NCBI GenBank assembly: GCA_047602055.1
Contig: JASGIG010000001.1
Location: 124,001-188,000 of the forward strand
Source: JAODBQ01 sp047602055
GTDB lineage: Bacteria > Actinomycetota > Acidimicrobiia > Acidimicrobiales > Ilumatobacteraceae
Reading direction: 5' to 3'
DNA length: 64,000 nucleotides
Positions 9,446 through 19,526 of this stretch are shown in pieces; position 1 is the stretch's first letter; each line of letters begins with the position of its first letter. The translations under genes and the position numbers were made by a program. A model generated the notes under the pieces. The model was not told where the DNA came from, ran no database searches, and saw nothing but the letters and a program-made list of their open reading frames with translations.

Positions 9446-11152
9446 CACAACCCCACGAACGGATCGTCGGGGACGGCGCCCGCCGGGCCGGGCGCCGCGC
9501 CGGCCTCGGCCGAGCGCGTCGCCCACGACGGGAACGGGAAGTCGACGAGCACCGGCACCGGCAGCCGCGGCTGGCTGACGTACATCGACCCCGGTTTGAG
9601 AATCGTCGCCCGCTGGCGTTGCGCGCCCGGCAGCCAGCCGTACTGCTCGCGCCCGGCCTCCGCCGAGTCGAGCCGGCCGGCGACGCGCACCGCGCTGTTG
9701 GCCACCACCCGCCGCTCGACCTCCGACGCGGTCTGCTGCGCGCCGAACAGGATGATCCCGAGGCTGCGGCCGCGCTCGGCGACGTCGAGCAGGATCTCCT
9801 TGATCGGGCTCGACCCCTCCCGCGGCGCGGTACTTGTTCAGCTCGTCGAGCACGACGATCTGCAACGGCTTGGCGACGCCGGACGCCTCCTTGCGCTCGA
9901 ACGCCTGGCGCAGCACGACGCCGACGACGAAGCGCTGAGCGCGCTCGTGCAGCGTGTGGATGTCGACGACGGTGACCTGCTGCGAGTCGAGGTCCAACGC
10001 GTGGCGCGGCGCGTCGGCGACGTCGGCGCGGATGAGATGCTCGACGCGCGCCGTCGCCGAGGCCAGCCGGCGGACGAACGCGTTGATCGTGCCAGGCCCG
10101 ATGGCCCGCCCCGTCCAGCGCTGGTCGACCGGCTCGTCGGGATCCGACGGGATCAGCTTGCTCTCGATCACCTCGACGAGGTCGCGGAACCGGCGCACGG
10201 TGACGCCGTCGATGCGCACCGCCCCGTCCGGGCTCGGGTCGTCGCGTGCCGCTTCCATCAACCGCGCCGTCACCGACTGGACGACGATCGTGTACTGCTG
10301 GCGCTCGTCCTCGGCGTCAGCGAACAGGAACGGCAGCAGCCCCTGAACGCAGAACTGGTGGATGGTCCACAGGAACGGCCGCACCCCGGTGGCGCGCGAG
10401 CCGACGTCCGGCGTGGCGTTCGGATCGCCGCGCCGAGGCGGGGCGAGGACCGTGACGCTGCGGAACGGCTGCGCCGGCAGGCCGAGCGCGGCATAGCGAG
10501 TCGGCTCATCCTCGCCCAGGCGGGCGTTGGCGTGGTCGAGGAACAGCAGATCCTCGCCCTTGACGTTGAAGATCAGCGCCTTGGTGTTCGCTGCCTCGGC
10601 GCCGAGCACGCCAGAGTGCAGCAGGGAGTACAGCAGGAACGTGGCGTAGCTCGTCTTGGTGGCCACACCACTGATGCCGCTGATGTTGGCGTGCGCGCCC
10701 TTCGTGCCGTCCAGGAAGTCGACGTCGAGGTACACCGGCTCGCCGTCGCGGCTGAGCCCGGCCGGCAGACGGCGGGCGACCTCGTCGTGGTCCAGCGCCG
10801 CGGCGCGCTCGTCGCCGACGGCTCGGCGTACCTCCGCGCCCGGCAGCGGCGGGACGAACACCTCCGGAACCACCCTGGTGACCTGGACGAGCGCGGCCTC
10901 GGACAGCTTCGCCGGCAGCCGCCCGTCGGCGATGAGGAACACGTCGCTCTGAAACCTGGCCCCCTCGTGACGGGCGCGCACCTGGGCGACGATGCCGTAC
11001 ACCTTGAGCAGCTCACCGGTCGGCAGGATGCGGTCGACGGCGACGACGTCGTCGAGCTGGATGTGCTGCCCCGGGGCGACCGCCACCCAGAACTCCAGCG
11101 GCGTCGCGTCGTCCGTGCCGACGACCCGCCCGAGCACCTCGTCCTCAACCAT
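9445..11152 (-). CDS. herA: HerA-type DUF87 DNA translocase ATPase, interrupted by a +1 frameshift
   Basis: First gene of the DNA-end-processing operon. HerA is a hexameric ATPase that loads NurA. The N-terminal HAS-barrel-like part (MVEDEVLGRVVGTDD) is followed by a nucleotide loop GISGVATKT (159-167, Lys166), which differs from canonical GxxxxGK[ST] by having TK. Walker B is VVLDELNKY (Asp436-Glu437). Just after Tyr441 the frame is lost. Removing one G from the GG at 9829-9830 restores KYAPREGSSPIKEILL and a C-terminal part ending at 9445, 568 residues in total. Whether the extra base is real or a sequencing error cannot be decided here. The last part would otherwise be out of frame and fused to sbcD. 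Confidence 0.88.
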
Positions 11153-11182
11153 CGCTGCCGTTGTAGCAAAGGGGTGTCACAC

Positions 11183-11194
11183 GGTTCGCGAACC
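11183..11194. promoter_or_regulatory. 12-bp perfect palindrome GGTTCGCGAACC upstream of herA
   Basis: It is located 31-42 bp before the herA start codon. It could be a regulator site for the DNA-repair operon. The arms are GTTC/GAAC in the opposite order to the actinobacterial LexA box GAAC-N4-GTTC, so LexA control is not supported by it. Confidence 0.35.
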
Positions 11195-11447
11195 TGCGGG
11201 CTGCGCAGTCAGCCCTACCGTCTCTCCACCCCGCGTGTGTCGACTGGTCGGCCGAGCAGGCTCCTCACTCGGTGACCCTCTGGACGTACGACCACCTCGA
11301 CCGGGAGGAGACGACTGCCAGCACAGCGACGGCAAGCTGGTCCCTGGCGCCAGAACCAGCCCGCGTTGATCAATGGTCGAGGGTGCGACCGACGGGCAGC
11401 AGGTCGGGGTACGTGGCCCGAAGGCCCCGGTTCTGGCGTCCGCCGAG

Positions 11448-11900
11448 GACCAGCCCATGAACGCGAGGCATTGGACGACGCGCGGCCTCGCCGCCGGGTC
11501 GGGGATGTCCGCTTCCTCGGTGGGACGGATCTGGCGGACGTCCAGGTTGAAACCGTGGCTGACCGACACGTTCAAGCTGACCGGGGAGCCGAGTTCGTCG
11601 GCAAGGTCCGTGACATCGTCGGGCTGTACGTGAACCCGCCCGAGCACGCGGTCGTGACGTGCGTCGGCGAGCGGAAGGGCATCCAAGCACTCGACCGGAC
11701 CCCAGCCGCAGCCCGTATGTCCCGGCCGATCTCGCCGTACACGTCGTGCTGGACGACCCCAGCAGACACAAGACCCCAGTGAGCCAAGGCTGGCTGCGCG
11801 CCCATCCCAGGTTCAGGTTCCACATCATCCCGACCCCGTCGTCATCGATGAACCTCGTCACGCGATGGTTCGCCGAGTTGGCCGACGTCCGAGTGTTGAG
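11448..11900 (+). pseudogene. Decayed IS630-family transposase, left flank of island
   Basis: Three pieces of one IS630/Tc1-type transposase occur in successive reading frames. The first is the N-terminal helix-turn-helix (ARHWTTRGLAAGSGMSASSV, then GRIWRTSRLKPW). The middle is the catalytic-core start (KVRDIVGLYVNPPEHAV, IQALDRT). The third is VVLDDPSRHKT and RFHIIPTPSSSMNLVTRWFAE, matching the family's second acidic motif and W-LN-VE region. At least two frameshifts and altered acidic residues make it inactive. No terminal inverted repeats were identified by eye. The preceding 11195-11447 holds no gene I recognise. Confidence 0.8.
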
Positions 11901-12159
11901 TCCTGCGGCAACGCGTCAGTACCGTGCCACGGCCTCTGACCTGGGCCGGGATCCACATGTGGCCGCGGTAACTCGGTCACCACGGATATCCCATCTGCAT
12001 CGACGCCGGCGCCCTTGTAAACGCTCCGTTGCAAGGGCGTGATCCTGCATGAGCGCCGACATCTCACCGTTATTGTTCAGGTGGATCAAGCCACGCTCGT
12101 GCCACCAAAGATCTTGTTGTGAGATTTGACGCGCCCGCGCATAGAACGGAGTGGAGCTG

Positions 12160-13790
12160 ATGACCGACGATCCAAGAGACCAGTTTGGTCGGATCGAAAT
12201 ATCGCGGAGAAGGTTTACTCGCGGCCTCCTCTTGGCTGGCGGTGGAGCCGCCTTGGTGGGGCCGCTACTTGCTGCATGCGGAAGCAACTCCGGGGACGGC
12301 TCAAAGACGACCCCGGCTACCGCTGCTGCCTCGTCGGCCGCAAAGCAGAAGGGCGGGCAGCTCATTGTCGGCGTGAACGGCTCCGGAACGGCTGGTACGC
12401 TTAACCCGTATACGCCCACGACGAACGTCGATTCACTTCGATCAGGCTTGCTGTTCGAGAGACTCTTCGATACGGACGAGGAGTTTGTCTATCAACCATA
12501 TCTAGCGCAGTCCGCCGAACCAAACGAGGATGGCACGACGTGGACGGTTCGACTCCGAGACGGAGTGAAGTTCCACGACGGAACGCCGTGCGGCGCCGAC
12601 GCCGTGCTCAGCACGATCGAGTACTTCAATAGTGACAGCCTCGTGGGATCCGGCCATGCGGGCACATTGGTGGCTGGCGGCATCACCCCGGCGGCCGCCA
12701 AAAAGATCGATGATCTGACCGTCGAGTTCACATTGCCCGCACCAGACGCTCTGTTCACGGAGCTCGATCAAGCTCGTTCTATGTGGTTCCGCCAGGTTTC
12801 AATCTCGACAATCCCGTTGGCACAGGGCCCTTCGTCTATAAATCCTTCGATCCTGGTCAACAATCGGTGTTCACGGCGAACCCTGATTGGTGGGGCGACG
12901 ACGGGCCGTGGGTCGACGAGCTGGTGATCAAGGACATCGAGGACGACACGGCCCGAGTGAATGCCCTGATAGCCGGCCAGGTTCACGCGATCTCGTCCCT
13001 GCCATACTCGCAGGTCAAGATCATCGAGTCGACCGCTGGGCTTCAGGCAGTCATCAACGATCAGGCCACAACGTTCAACTTCTTCTTCTTTCGGACCGAT
13101 CTCGAACCGTTCAACGACACTCGAGTACTGCAGGCACTCAAGCTCGTTCTCGACCGCGAGGAGATCATCAACCAAGCCGTTTCAGGTTACGCACGAGTTG
13201 GCAACGATGTGTTCGGCATTGCTGATCCCGGGTACGACCATTCGCTCCCGCAGCGGATCCAAGACATAGATGCAGCGAAGAAGCTGCTCGCCGAAGCGGG
13301 TCAGTCAGATCTCTCATTCGAGATGGTCGTTGCCCCAATCGGCCTCGGAATGGTCGAAGCATGTGAAGTCTTCGTGACGCAGGCCGCGAAGGCCGGGATC
13401 ACGGTGACCCTAAATCAGGTCGATTCGGGAACGCTGTTCGGCGCCCAATACTTGAGCTGGCCGGCAGGCGTCGATATCGGCACTGGCACAGGCGTCATCA
13501 CAAGCGCAAGCCTGATCAACGCACGCGGTGCCGGCTGGAACGTCTCACACTTTGATCACGCGGAGTACAACGAGGTCTATGAGAAGGCGAGAGCAACCCT
13601 TGACCTCGACGAGCGAAACAAGTTGGTCGCTCAGATGTGCCGGATCATGTACGACGAGGACGGCATCATCATTCCGTTCTTCCCGTACGTCATCGACGCA
13701 GCATCGACGAAAACGACCGGATGGACGACGTGGAAGGGTGGCGTTCTCCTCAACGACGGCCATCTTGAGAGAATCGCATTGACCGACTGA
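12160..13790 (+). CDS. ABC importer substrate-binding lipoprotein (SBP family 5), copy 1, frameshifted
   Basis: Peptide/opine/nickel-type (DppA/OppA) binding protein, anchored outside the membrane. The N-terminus has a twin-arginine signal ISRRRFTRGLLLAGG and a lipobox LLAAC, so it is probably a Tat-exported lipoprotein. Frame is lost after APDALFTEL at about 12765-12775, where this copy has two more bases than the parallel copy at 21427. The remainder (SFYVVPPGFNLDNPVGTGP onward) continues in another frame to 13790. With the frame restored it would be about 542 residues, matching the 543 of copy 2. A GGAG site 8 nt upstream supports the ATG at 12160. It leads the dppB-dppC-dppDF transport genes. 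Confidence 0.88.
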
Positions 13791-13808
13791 CGGGATGCTG
13801 GAACACAC

Positions 13809-14912
13809 ATGGCAGAGACACTGACAGCGAAGGCATCGCCGGCAACCAGCACCGAAGGACCGCAGGACGCCGCTGATCGGGCGCCCGCACCAGGGCGTTC
13901 GACTCCGAAGTTCGCCCATTTCCCATGGTCACTCCTCGGGAGGCGGGCCGTTTCGGGAGTGATCGTGCTCTTCGTCGTTTCGCTCGTCGTGTTCGGCGCG
14001 ACACAGGCTCTCCCGAGCGATCCGGCCCACGCAATTCTCGGAAGGAATGCGACGCCTGAACAGGTCGAGCGTGTCAACGAGGCTCTCGGGCTCGACCGCC
14101 CGGTCGTCTCGCAGTACCTGGGTTGGCTCAGCAACATGGTCCGAGGCGACCTGGGCAATTCACTGCTCGGCCGGACTGATTTCGGCGGTGGTAGTAGCGA
14201 CGACGGCCGCTCGGTGTGGTCCTTGCTCGGTCCACGACTGGTGAGCTCTCTGATGCTGCTCGCCGTGGTAGCGGCCATCGCTATCCCGATCTCGCTGATA
14301 CTCGGCTCGATGGCGGCGGTGCGTCGGGACAACTTGCTCGACGCCAGCTTGAATGGCATGAGCATCGGGTTGGGTGCGGTCCCTGAGTTCGTAATCGGAA
14401 TGCTGCTCACGATCATCTTTGCAACCAACGTACTCGCTTGGCTGCCCGCGGTAGTCACGTTCCAAGCTGGTGAGGCACCCTTTGAACACCTGAGCGAGCT
14501 CATACTTCCGGTCGCCACCCTGGTACTCGCGACTGTGCCGTACCTCTTTCGCATCTTCAGGGCATCGATGATCGATGCGCTGGAGTCGGAATACGTCGCG
14601 ATGGCCAGACTGAAGGGCGTGCCCGAACGGAGAGTCGTGCGTCGACATGCGCTGCCGAATGCGCTGCTCCCCCTGATTCAGGCGTCGGGGCTCATCCTGA
14701 TCTATCTTCTGGGTGGAGCGGTTGTCGTTGAGTCGATCTTCAACTACCCCGGAATGGGAACGCTCTTGATCGACTCCGTCGGCTCGCGCGACATCCCGAC
14801 CATCCAGGGCACGACCATGGTGATCGCCTGTGGCGTCGTGGTGTTCAACATCTCGTGTGACGTTCTGTCAGTGGTGGCCACGCCGAGACTCCGCACTGGA
14901 GGAAGGGCATGA
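13809..14912 (+). CDS. ABC importer permease, DppB/OppB type
   Basis: A 367-residue inner-membrane permease. After a polar N-terminal extension of about 45 residues it has about six membrane helices and the BPD-type coupling loop EYVAMARLKGVPERRVVRRH. The periplasmic region after helix 1 contains DPAHAILGRNATPEQV, typical of DppB. It starts 18 bp after the binding-protein gene and overlaps the next permease by ATGA. It forms the channel with the following gene. Confidence 0.92.
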   Translation: MAETLTAKASPATSTEGPQDAADRAPAPGRSTPKFAHFPWSLLGRRAVSGVIVLFVVSLVVFGATQALPSDPAHAILGRNATPEQVERVNEALGLDRPVVSQYLGWLSNMVRGDLGNSLLGRTDFGGGSSDDGRSVWSLLGPRLVSSLMLLAVVAAIAIPISLILGSMAAVRRDNLLDASLNGMSIGLGAVPEFVIGMLLTIIFATNVLAWLPAVVTFQAGEAPFEHLSELILPVATLVLATVPYLFRIFRASMIDALESEYVAMARLKGVPERRVVRRHALPNALLPLIQASGLILIYLLGGAVVVESIFNYPGMGTLLIDSVGSRDIPTIQGTTMVIACGVVVFNISCDVLSVVATPRLRTGGRA

Positions 14913-15751
14913 AACGGAGCCTGCTGCGCAGCGCCTGGGGGCATCGCATCACTCGCGTCGGTGCAGCGATCACCGCGGTGGTCGGCTTCATCGCAGTGGC
15001 GGGACCGCTCTTCGCCCCTCATGCCCCCGAAGATTTCGTAGCACGACCATTCACCGGCCCAATACCGGGCTCGCCCTTGGGCAGCGACTACATCGGCCAC
15101 GATGTGCTCTCAGCCCTTCTTCGTGGAGGAATCTCGATCCTTTGGATGGCGTGCGCCGCAGCGGCGATCGGCGTGGCGGTCGGTGCCGCTCTGGGAATGA
15201 TCGCAGCTGCCTCAGGGAAGTTCGTCAATGAGATCATCATGCGGTTGCTCGACGTGGCGTATGCGTTCCCGTTCGTCGTCTTGATCCTCATCTTCATGTC
15301 TACATTCGGCGCCAACCACTGGCTCATCGTTGGTTTGACAGCATTCGCATTCCTTCCAGGAATCGCCCGGATGACCCGAGGCGTGGCGAGCGAGGCGCTG
15401 TCGAGGGAATACGTACAGGCCGCTCAGGTCATCGGAGTCCGCAAAGCGCGGATACTGCTGAAGGATGTGCTTCCGAACATCAGCACGCCGTTGCTCGTCG
15501 AGTTCAGCCAGCGGCTCACATGGTCCGTCGCTGTGATCGCCACGATCAGCTTTCTTGGTTATGGGCCTCAGCCCCCGGCGACGGACTGGGGTCTCATGAT
15601 CAACCAGAATCGCGCCGGGTTGGCGATCCAGCCTTGGGCGGTGCTGGGCGCCGTGGCCTTGATCGGGCTCTTTGCTATCGGCACCAGTCTCTTCGCAGAA
15701 GGAATGGCGCGGGCGATCGCCGGCGTAGATCGAAAGGTGGCAGTGGGATGA
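14909..15751 (+). CDS. ABC importer permease, DppC/OppC type
   Basis: A 280-residue permease with about six helices. It has the N-terminal OppC segment (AWGHRITRVGAAITAVVGF), the GSDYIGHDVLSALLRGG motif, and the coupling loop REYVQAAQVIGVRKARILLK. Its ATG overlaps the dppB-type stop and its stop overlaps the ATPase start (ATGA at 15748-15751), so the three genes are translationally coupled. It partners the upstream permease in a heterodimeric channel. Confidence 0.92.
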   Translation: MKRSLLRSAWGHRITRVGAAITAVVGFIAVAGPLFAPHAPEDFVARPFTGPIPGSPLGSDYIGHDVLSALLRGGISILWMACAAAAIGVAVGAALGMIAAASGKFVNEIIMRLLDVAYAFPFVVLILIFMSTFGANHWLIVGLTAFAFLPGIARMTRGVASEALSREYVQAAQVIGVRKARILLKDVLPNISTPLLVEFSQRLTWSVAVIATISFLGYGPQPPATDWGLMINQNRAGLAIQPWAVLGAVALIGLFAIGTSLFAEGMARAIAGVDRKVAVG

Positions 15752-17562
15752 ATGCAGTCGATGTTCGCGGAGTTCGCGTGGAGCTCCATCCGTCGGGTGC
15801 TGACATCGTCAGTGATATCAGCTTTTCGCTCGCTCCTGGCGAGATCGCCGGGTTGGTGGGGGAATCCGGCTCCGGAAAGACAACCATCGGCACAGCGCTT
15901 CTCGGGCACGCGCGACGCGGGGCTCGAATCGTCGCGGGTGAGGTTCTGCTCGAAGGAACCGACATTCTTACGCTGGGGCCGAGCGAGCTGCGCAAGGTAC
16001 GCGGACGTGTCGTCTCGTACGTTCCCCAGGATCCGAACGCGTCACTCAATCCGGCGTTGCGGATCGGGGAACAGCTCTCCGAGATGCTCGAAGTCCACCA
16101 CACCGGTTCGAACAGTGCTGAGCGGCGTGAACGGATCGGCAGATCGCTGGCCGAGGTGAAGTTGCCCGACGATCACGGGTTCCTCCTGCGCTACCCGCAC
16201 CAGCTCTCGGGCGGTCAGCAGCAGCGCCTCGGGCTGGCAATGGCGTTCATCCTGAACCCGAGCCTGGTCGTTCTCGACGAGCCGACGACCGGTCTCGACG
16301 TCTCGACCCAGGCGCACGTCCTCTCCACGGTCCGGGCACTTGCCAGCGAGCACAAGACGGCCGCCCTGTACGTCACCCATGACCTTGCAGCGGTGGCCAG
16401 CATCGCGGACCGCATTCTGGTCGCGTATGGCGGTCGCTTGATCGAGGACGGCCCGACCGACCGGATCTTCTCCGAGCCGGGACACCCGTACACGGCCCGG
16501 CTGATCTCGGCCAGTCCCGACATCACCCACCGCCGCGTGCTGACGCCGATCCCAGGTGCCGCACCGTCCCCCGGCACGCGGCCTCCGGGCTGCTCGTTCC
16601 GCGAACGCTGCGACTTCGCCGAGGACGTCTGCGGCGTCGAGCCGACGTTGGTCTCGATCACGAACGGGCACGCCGTCCGTTGCTCACGCATCACCGCCGT
16701 CCAGGGTGGCTCTCCGGTGAGGCTCCTGGAACCTCGGCGGGTTGCCGCTCGCTCCGACCGTGAGGTGCTCGGCGTCGAGGATCTCCACGTGTCCTACGGC
16801 CCCGTCAGCGTGCTGCACGGGGTGTCCCTCGCCGTGCACACCAACGAATGCCTCGCGATCGTCGGTGAGTCGGGCTCCGGCAAGACGACCCTGACACGTG
16901 CGGTCATGGGGCTCGTCGCCCCCACGAGAGGGAAGATCCGTCTCGACGGAGCCACCTTGTCGCCCAGAACGGACAAGCGCTCGGCCGAGGCGCGCCGCCG
17001 CATCCAGTACATCTTCCAGAGCCCGTACAACTCCCTCAATCCGCGGCGTTGCGTCGGCGATACGCTCGAGGCGCCGATCAAGCACCTATTCCGTCTCAAC
17101 AGGGAACAGCGCATCGAGCGAGTCGAACTCGCACTCAAAAGTGTCTCACTTCCCGAGTCATACCTGCACCGATATCCCGATCAGCTCTCAGGTGGCGAAC
17201 GCCAGCGTGTCGCGATCGCCCGAGCGCTGGCGTGCGAACCTGACGTGCTGGTGTGCGACGAGATCACATCGGCGCTCGACGTCTCTGTGCAGGCTTCGAT
17301 CGTCGCGCTGCTCGAGCAGCTGCGTGTCGAACGAGATCTGGCCATGATCTTCGTGACCCACAACCTCGCGCTGGTGCGCACGATCGCGGACAACGTGGTC
17401 GTCATCGAGCGAGGCGTCGTCGTGGAGACAGGCTCGGCCCAGTCGGTGCTCGACAGCCCGCAGCACGCCTACACCCGATCGTTGCTCACCGACACCCCAC
17501 ACCTGCCGACCAGTCGGGAAGCTCAGTCTTGTCTCCTGATGGCGGCGCGTAGCGTTCTCTGA
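15748..17562 (+). CDS. Fused double ABC ATPase (DppD-DppF type)
   Basis: A 604-residue cytosolic ATPase that powers the importer. It contains two full nucleotide-binding domains in one chain. Domain 1 has Walker A GESGSGKTT (38-46), signature LSGGQ (153-157) and Walker B LVVLDEPTT (Asp177-Glu178). A Cys-rich oligopeptide-transport C-terminal segment follows (CSFRERCDFAEDVCG). Domain 2 has Walker A GESGSGKTT (373-381), signature LSGGE (480-484) and VLVCDEITSALD (Asp504-Glu505). In most Dpp systems these are two proteins. All catalytic residues are present. Confidence 0.93.
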   Translation: MNAVDVRGVRVELHPSGADIVSDISFSLAPGEIAGLVGESGSGKTTIGTALLGHARRGARIVAGEVLLEGTDILTLGPSELRKVRGRVVSYVPQDPNASLNPALRIGEQLSEMLEVHHTGSNSAERRERIGRSLAEVKLPDDHGFLLRYPHQLSGGQQQRLGLAMAFILNPSLVVLDEPTTGLDVSTQAHVLSTVRALASEHKTAALYVTHDLAAVASIADRILVAYGGRLIEDGPTDRIFSEPGHPYTARLISASPDITHRRVLTPIPGAAPSPGTRPPGCSFRERCDFAEDVCGVEPTLVSITNGHAVRCSRITAVQGGSPVRLLEPRRVAARSDREVLGVEDLHVSYGPVSVLHGVSLAVHTNECLAIVGESGSGKTTLTRAVMGLVAPTRGKIRLDGATLSPRTDKRSAEARRRIQYIFQSPYNSLNPRRCVGDTLEAPIKHLFRLNREQRIERVELALKSVSLPESYLHRYPDQLSGGERQRVAIARALACEPDVLVCDEITSALDVSVQASIVALLEQLRVERDLAMIFVTHNLALVRTIADNVVVIERGVVVETGSAQSVLDSPQHAYTRSLLTDTPHLPTSREAQSCLLMAARSVL

Positions 17563-17743
17563 GCCGATTCCGAGGTCATCGGACCGCCGGGTGTTCCGGC
17601 TTCGCACTCACGGCCAGGTCCTCGATCGCACACGATCCCCCGCTTTCGGCGCAAAGAATTGTGGCAGATCTCCTCGCCGAAGACATTCGGGGCGCTTCAG
17701 TCCACAGATATCGCGCCGCGCGCATCCCTCAGGAAGGGGAATG

Positions 17744-17915
17744 TATGAGTTCAGTGAGATTCCCAGATCATGTGGACATTGATTCGTTCACTGTCACGAA
17801 CAGAGGAAGGAGCGTAGTGCCTGGTAGCCATCGATGGCCTCTGGATCGCCAGCCGACGATCGAGGACGCGGTTCCCACCGAGATGAAGGCCGGCTCAGCT
17901 GGCGCGTCACATTGA
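17744..17915 (+). pseudogene. Remnant of a fourth PhyH-family dioxygenase gene
   Basis: A 56-codon frame begins with ATG after AGGAAGGGGA. Its start (MSSVRFPDHVDIDSF) resembles the N-terminus of the three intact PhyH genes downstream. It then jumps to VVPGSHRWP and IEDAVPTEMKAGSA, which align with residues 166-193 of those proteins. About 140 internal codons, including the iron-binding HxD, and the whole C-terminus are missing, so it cannot be an enzyme. Its stop TGA overlaps a TTG that is the likely start of the MFS gene (TTGA at 17912-17915), so it may now serve only as a translated leader. Confidence 0.75.
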
Positions 17916-19345
17916 CAACCGTCGAGTTCGGGACGGCCAACGCCGCCGCGAAGGCCGTACCGCCGCGGGCGTGGAAGGCGTTGGCAGTCGCTGCCACTGG
18001 CTTCTCGTTGATGTCATTCAACACGACGGCCACCAATCTCGCCTTCGATGACATCTCCGCATCCTTTCCCTCTGCCAGCCCCACCACGATCTCGTGGGTC
18101 GGGTCCATCTTCTTCATCGGGCTCGCCAGCCTGTTACCGATCTCCGGGCGTCTCGCCGACCGCGTCGGACGCCGGCGAGTCTTCCGATGGGGTCTCACGC
18201 TCTTCGCCGTGGGCGCAATGCTCTCGGCGGTGGCGTGGGCTCCAACGGTGCTCATGGCAGCGCGCCTGATCTCGTCCGCCGGTGGAGCCTTCGTGGTGCC
18301 GAGCTCGCTGGCCGTCATCCTGCCCGAGTTCCCGCGCGCTCGTCATACCTTGGCGGTGGGACTGTGGTCCGCCACCGGACCCGTCGCCGCATCCCTGACC
18401 CCACCGGTGTCGGCGCTCATCCTTTCGGTCTTCAACTGGCGAGTGCTCTTCGCCCTCAGTGCTCCGGTGGCTCTGATCGCGCTGGCGGGCAGCTACAGGG
18501 TCCTCGACGAATCCAGATCCGAGCGCCCTGGTGAACGGCTCGATTGGCTCGGCGTGGCGATCGGCACCGCCGTGATCGCTGGGTTGATCTTCGCCGTGGG
18601 CCAAGGTTCATCTGTCGGGTGGCTGGCTCCCCCGGTACTCGCGGCCAGCTTCGTGGTGTTCACCGGGTTCCCGGTGTTCTTGCGACGCTGCCGGCGGCAC
18701 CCCGAGCCGATGCTCAACCTCGACATCTTCCTGCTGCGTCCCGTGTGGGTGGCGAACCTCGGCGGCTTCTTGATGAACCTGGGCGCGAACGCCATGTGGC
18801 TCGTGTGGCCCTTGTACATGGCTCGGGTCTGGCATTACGACAAGGGTCAGATTGGATTGGCATTGCTACCGGCGCCGATCATGTCCGCCGCTGTCACTCT
18901 CATCGGCAGTCGCATCTCGGAACGTCATGGCCACGAGGTGTTGGCCCGATGGGGTCCGTGCATCAGCCTGTTGGCACCTGTCTGGCCGCTGATGTTCATC
19001 GGCGCCGAACCGAACTACTGGCTGGCGATGTTCCCGGCCATCGCGTTCACCGGAGCAGGTTGGGCACTGGTGATCCCACCCCTGAACACTGGCTTGATAT
19101 CTCGAGTCGGGTCTGACCACTATGCTGAGGTCAACGCGACGTACAACGCTGTTCACAATGTCGCGGCCGCGCTAGGATTGGCCTTGACGATCGCCGTTCT
19201 CGGGGATCCGCAGCGCCTCGATGCGATCGATGCATACAATCACGTCTTCTGGATGTGCATCGTGTCTGGTCTGGCCTGCTGGCTGGTCTTGTTCTTCATG
19301 TATCCCACTCAACGGCGTACGCGTGAAGCAAAGGATCCCAGTTGA
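17912..19345 (+). CDS. DHA2-type MFS transporter of the island
   Basis: About 477 residues with some fourteen hydrophobic segments. Motif A reads GRLADRVGRRRVFRWG, and the family's N-terminal helix is FNTTATNLAFDDI. It probably exports, or less likely imports, a compound handled by the neighbouring PhyH enzymes. The start is uncertain. The frame is open from 17834, but that part overlaps the PhyH remnant, so the TTG at 17912, coupled to the remnant's stop, is preferred. An ATG at 17834 is the alternative. Confidence 0.8.
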   Translation: MTTVEFGTANAAAKAVPPRAWKALAVAATGFSLMSFNTTATNLAFDDISASFPSASPTTISWVGSIFFIGLASLLPISGRLADRVGRRRVFRWGLTLFAVGAMLSAVAWAPTVLMAARLISSAGGAFVVPSSLAVILPEFPRARHTLAVGLWSATGPVAASLTPPVSALILSVFNWRVLFALSAPVALIALAGSYRVLDESRSERPGERLDWLGVAIGTAVIAGLIFAVGQGSSVGWLAPPVLAASFVVFTGFPVFLRRCRRHPEPMLNLDIFLLRPVWVANLGGFLMNLGANAMWLVWPLYMARVWHYDKGQIGLALLPAPIMSAAVTLIGSRISERHGHEVLARWGPCISLLAPVWPLMFIGAEPNYWLAMFPAIAFTGAGWALVIPPLNTGLISRVGSDHYAEVNATYNAVHNVAAALGLALTIAVLGDPQRLDAIDAYNHVFWMCIVSGLACWLVLFFMYPTQRRTREAKDPS

Positions 19346-19526
19346 ACCCCGAATGGCTTCTCGCCAACTTCCGTCGACCTGGTCAAGGGCTACGCAATCA
19401 TTGGTGTTCCCTCATCGCCCGTGAAGGTTCTGCAAGCGCTCCATACACGGAAACTATCGCTACCGAGTTCCGGGCCTAACCTACGAGCACAGCGAACTAA
19501 GACCACCGCACAACAAAGGAACCAAG

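Noticed and set aside
9829..9831. Programmed frameshift joining herA to sbcD
   Set aside because: No slippery heptamer or downstream structure was seen, and the same kind of single extra base breaks seven unrelated genes, so an error or mutation is simpler.
11183..11194. LexA/SOS box before herA
   Set aside because: The palindrome is GTTC-N2-GAAC, the reverse arrangement of the actinobacterial GAAC-N4-GTTC box.
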